Program-made: the position numbers and the translations under genes
Assembly (NCBI GenBank): GCA_000333855.2
Contig: CM007316.1
Span: forward strand, 412,769 to 476,768
Reading direction: 5' to 3'
Source: Endotrypanum monterogeii
Taxonomy: Eukaryota; Euglenozoa; Kinetoplastea; Trypanosomatida; Trypanosomatidae
Length of the DNA stretch: 64,000 bases
In this document: positions 61,750 to 64,000 of the stretch, one piece after another
How the letters are laid out: the number at the start of each line of letters is the position of its first letter
Position numbering within the stretch: position 1 is the stretch's first letter
The notes under the pieces: model-generated
The model's input: the letters and a program-made list of their open reading frames with translations, nothing else
Databases searched by the model: none
Told to the model about the DNA's origin: nothing

Positions 61750-63357
61750 ATGAGAGTGCCGCCAGGGTCACAGGTAGCGCTGGCGAAACCAAATCACCGA
61801 AGAAGAAGCAGGCAGCCGCGTGGGGAGAATCAAGAGCTCGCTGGTGTGGGGGAAAAGGGGACTCTCCTCAGTGATAATGGCCAAAGCGGTGGACATCTGC
61901 AGTGTCCTGAAGCTCCCCCTTCGTTCAAAACACCCAACCAGCGTCATGTCTACACAGAATGTGTTCCATTAAGAGAGCTTTACAGTCAAGTGCTACTTAA
62001 CGAAAGTGCTTCGTACGGCAGCGGGGGCAAAGGAAGCCGAAGCGGGGGACACCGGAAACACTGCGGACAGCGACCCCCCTCCGCGTTTCAGCAGAACTTC
62101 AAGGAGTTACCGTATCCACGTGGTATGGTAAACAGCAGCAACTTCTGCTTTATCAACTCCGTATTACAAATGCTGGTGTTCATTCCGCCCTTTGCTCAAT
62201 TGGCTGTATCCGTGAGCTGCGATGGGCAAGCCAGCGAGCTTTGTCCCACCCTGAACACTCTAGGAAAATGGATACTACAATACTGGAAGCCAGGGTTCAC
62301 GAGGCTAGCGATGACAGCACCGACCTTAATGGAAAAAATGCCTCTTGGTGGTCTCAAACCTACGAGCGGCGCGTCGGGGACACGCGCAGTGAACTCCTCT
62401 CAGCGAATTCTTGACGGCTCCATACAGGAGGACGCGCAGGAGTTTCTACAGAAGCTGCTGGAGCGTGTACACGAGGAGCTGGTCGGGTTGGAGGAGACGC
62501 TCTGTACCGAAGGGCCATTGGAGACGACAACGCAAAGCTCCACGAAAAAGATGGCAACTGCTGCTGGAGTCAGTAGCGCTGACGTGAACACCCCGGTGGA
62601 TCCCCCGGGCAATGGAGCTTCCTCTAATCATCAACAGAAAGGATGGACATTTGTAAAGGGAAAGGAAAAACTAGCGGTGCGAGAACACAAGGGTGCGCAG
62701 GGGCAATCCAAGCTACTCGAGAGTGTCTTCGGTGGTACACTGGAGAGCTACCTCCAGGGTAAAGAGCGCCAACGTGACAGGGTTTCGGTGCTCATCGAAA
62801 CCTACTATTGCCTTCCGGTGGACATTGGTTTCTCACCTGATTGCACACTCGAGCAAGCCCTTGAGCGCACTTTCATGACAGAACGTATTTATGATTCGGA
62901 TCGTGAGAAAAACCTCAAGAAGACCCTTCGACTCGGCCGCCTACCCTCAATTTTGTTTCTGCATCTCCGCCGCTGGGCCGTGACGCGTGAGGGGGAGCTG
63001 GTAAAGCTGGATAACAATGTGCGCCTCCGGCGCACTTTAACGATTCCACGCACCATCTGCTCGGATGAGACTCTCACAAAAACGGAACGGACGTATTGTC
63101 TTCTGTCAGTCGTGTGCCATCGAGGCGACGCTGCGAGCCGGGGTCATTATGTGACCTACTTGCTGCACCACGCGGCGTCGCCCGCTCTTCTGAAGGCACA
63201 CGCCAGCGATTCCCCCAACGTGGACACTGGGGTTGTGCGCTCGTCTCCTGACGCGGCAACAGGAATTCTTTGTAATGACGCCAGCATTTCTCTCTGTCCC
63301 ATGAGTAACATGGAGAAGGAGGCCATGTACTTTCTCGTGTACCAGAGGATTAGCTGA
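61750..63357 (+). CDS. Ubiquitin carboxyl-terminal hydrolase (USP family, C19)
   Basis: The 535-residue protein should cleave ubiquitin from substrates. After a basic, disordered N-terminus (about residues 1-115) comes the USP domain. The cysteine box RGMVNSSNFCFINSVLQ places the nucleophile at Cys133 (codon 62146-62148). The QEDAQEFLQKLLERVHEEL block, LHLRRW and the histidine box RGHYVTY (His466, codon 63145-63147) follow, with Asp510 (in CNDASI) as the likely third catalytic residue. The end is FLVYQR, as usual in USPs. An insertion of about 70 residues (about 255-325) separates the QEDAQEF block from the middle of the domain. USP10-like compactness is suggested but the subfamily is uncertain. 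The ATG at 61750 directly follows the acceptor; upstream in-frame ATG 61399 lies before it. Confidence 0.93.
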   Translation: MRVPPGSQVALAKPNHRRRSRQPRGENQELAGVGEKGTLLSDNGQSGGHLQCPEAPPSFKTPNQRHVYTECVPLRELYSQVLLNESASYGSGGKGSRSGGHRKHCGQRPPSAFQQNFKELPYPRGMVNSSNFCFINSVLQMLVFIPPFAQLAVSVSCDGQASELCPTLNTLGKWILQYWKPGFTRLAMTAPTLMEKMPLGGLKPTSGASGTRAVNSSQRILDGSIQEDAQEFLQKLLERVHEELVGLEETLCTEGPLETTTQSSTKKMATAAGVSSADVNTPVDPPGNGASSNHQQKGWTFVKGKEKLAVREHKGAQGQSKLLESVFGGTLESYLQGKERQRDRVSVLIETYYCLPVDIGFSPDCTLEQALERTFMTERIYDSDREKNLKKTLRLGRLPSILFLHLRRWAVTREGELVKLDNNVRLRRTLTIPRTICSDETLTKTERTYCLLSVVCHRGDAASRGHYVTYLLHHAASPALLKAHASDSPNVDTGVVRSSPDAATGILCNDASISLCPMSNMEKEAMYFLVYQRIS

Positions 63358-64000
63358 GGTTGCGCCAATGTTGACCTGCAAGTCTCTTGCTCTGCTGCAA
63401 ACATGACGGGTCTCAAGAGCGGCGGGGAGGAAGCTACTGTCTGTATGGGTGCCCGCAGTAACAATTATGACCTCTCTATTCTATTGTTACCTCTCGCGGT
63501 GCGAGTTTTTTTTTTTTCTTGACGTATACGAGGGTGTGTGCATGTTGAGTTCTCCTTCAATTTTGCTTCATCTTGCGCAAAAAGCCGTCTTTGTTTGTAC
63601 AAAGGGACGGGGACGAGTGTTGCGGCAGCCGAAAAAAAAGTGAAGCTAGTCGTCCCCTTAAAGCCTCGTTAGCGAGTTTCCCCTTCCTCTTCCCTGCATC
63701 TGCGTCGAACTTGGCACCGGTCAATATCTGAATTTTTCTTCTTTTTGTACAACTCAAAAGGTGAAAGAAGGAGGAGGGGAAAGGAGGTGAAGCAAAACAA
63801 CCAAAAGAGGACGCTGATGTTCCGCCTATCATTGTCAGTACTGCGATGAATGCTATCATGATGGGACCAGTATGAGGAAAGATATGCGCGGCGCCCTGTG
63901 CGCACGAGTCGCTCCGGGTCACCTGAAGACAACCGGCAATTTCTCTACCTCGACCCCATTCCCCCCCCCCCCTCTCCTCTCTCTCTCTCTCTCTCTCTAC
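63358..64000. other. 3' UTR and spacer to the window end
   Basis: No gene is seen. It has a T-run near 63507-63518 and an A-run near 63631. The last 40 bases are a C-run followed by (CT)n, probably the polypyrimidine tract of the next gene. Confidence 0.6.
63961..64000 (+). promoter_or_regulatory. Polypyrimidine tract at window end
   Basis: A 12-base C-run and a CT repeat with no AG inside the window. It is probably part of the splice signal of a gene beyond the edge. Confidence 0.5.

Overview
This window looks like one stretch of a trypanosomatid (kinetoplastid) nuclear chromosome. All convincing genes (18, plus one small candidate) lie on the + strand in head-to-tail order with no introns, as in a single polycistronic transcription unit. 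Most genes are preceded by a pyrimidine tract followed by the first AG, the form of a spliced-leader trans-splice acceptor. Spacers are rich in poly-T, (TA)n, (GT)n and (CA)n. The protein set (divergent exportin-1, BBSome subunit, PPR proteins, many kinetoplastid-type unknowns) fits this group. Coding GC is only moderate, so a lower-GC trypanosomatid than typical Leishmania is likely; the species cannot be fixed from the sequence alone.

Layout. 1-10 kb: a small membrane-anchored unknown protein (1036-1602), a 20-base assembly gap flanked by two imperfect 100-nt copies, and a giant HECT E3 ubiquitin ligase with an internal ZZ finger (4102-8970). 10-20 kb: exportin-1 (10892-14008) and a tandem pair of diverged SLC25-type mitochondrial carriers (15309-16271, 17212-18198). 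20-31 kb: a 1607-residue low-complexity protein with a hidden ~50-residue periodicity (19774-24597), a PPR-like protein (25970-28264), a second assembly gap inside a TA microsatellite, and an unknown protein (29756-30670). 31-36 kb: a 5.4-kb stretch without an obvious gene, holding one small + strand ORF and an unusual block of antisense ORFs. 36-51 kb: a fatty-acid elongase (36085-37197), a multi-pass membrane protein, an ankyrin protein, an unknown with repeated VRF motifs, proteasome lid subunit RPN12 (45731-46555) and a large PPR protein (47937-50336). 51-64 kb: a coiled-coil protein, an ArfGAP, BBS9 (57671-60391) and a ubiquitin-specific protease (61750-63357).

The neighbours do not form a functional operon, as expected where gene order is largely unrelated to function. 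Three themes recur: ubiquitin/proteasome (HECT ligase, RPN12, USP), transport and trafficking (exportin-1, ArfGAP, BBS9) and the mitochondrion (two carriers, two PPR proteins). Expression control is expected to be post-transcriptional, so the annotated regulatory sites are splice acceptors and untranslated regions, not promoters. I saw no tRNA, rRNA, CRISPR array or intact transposon.

Start codons were set to the first plausible ATG downstream of the predicted splice acceptor; several reading frames run open further upstream, but only through non-ATG codons or spacer sequence.
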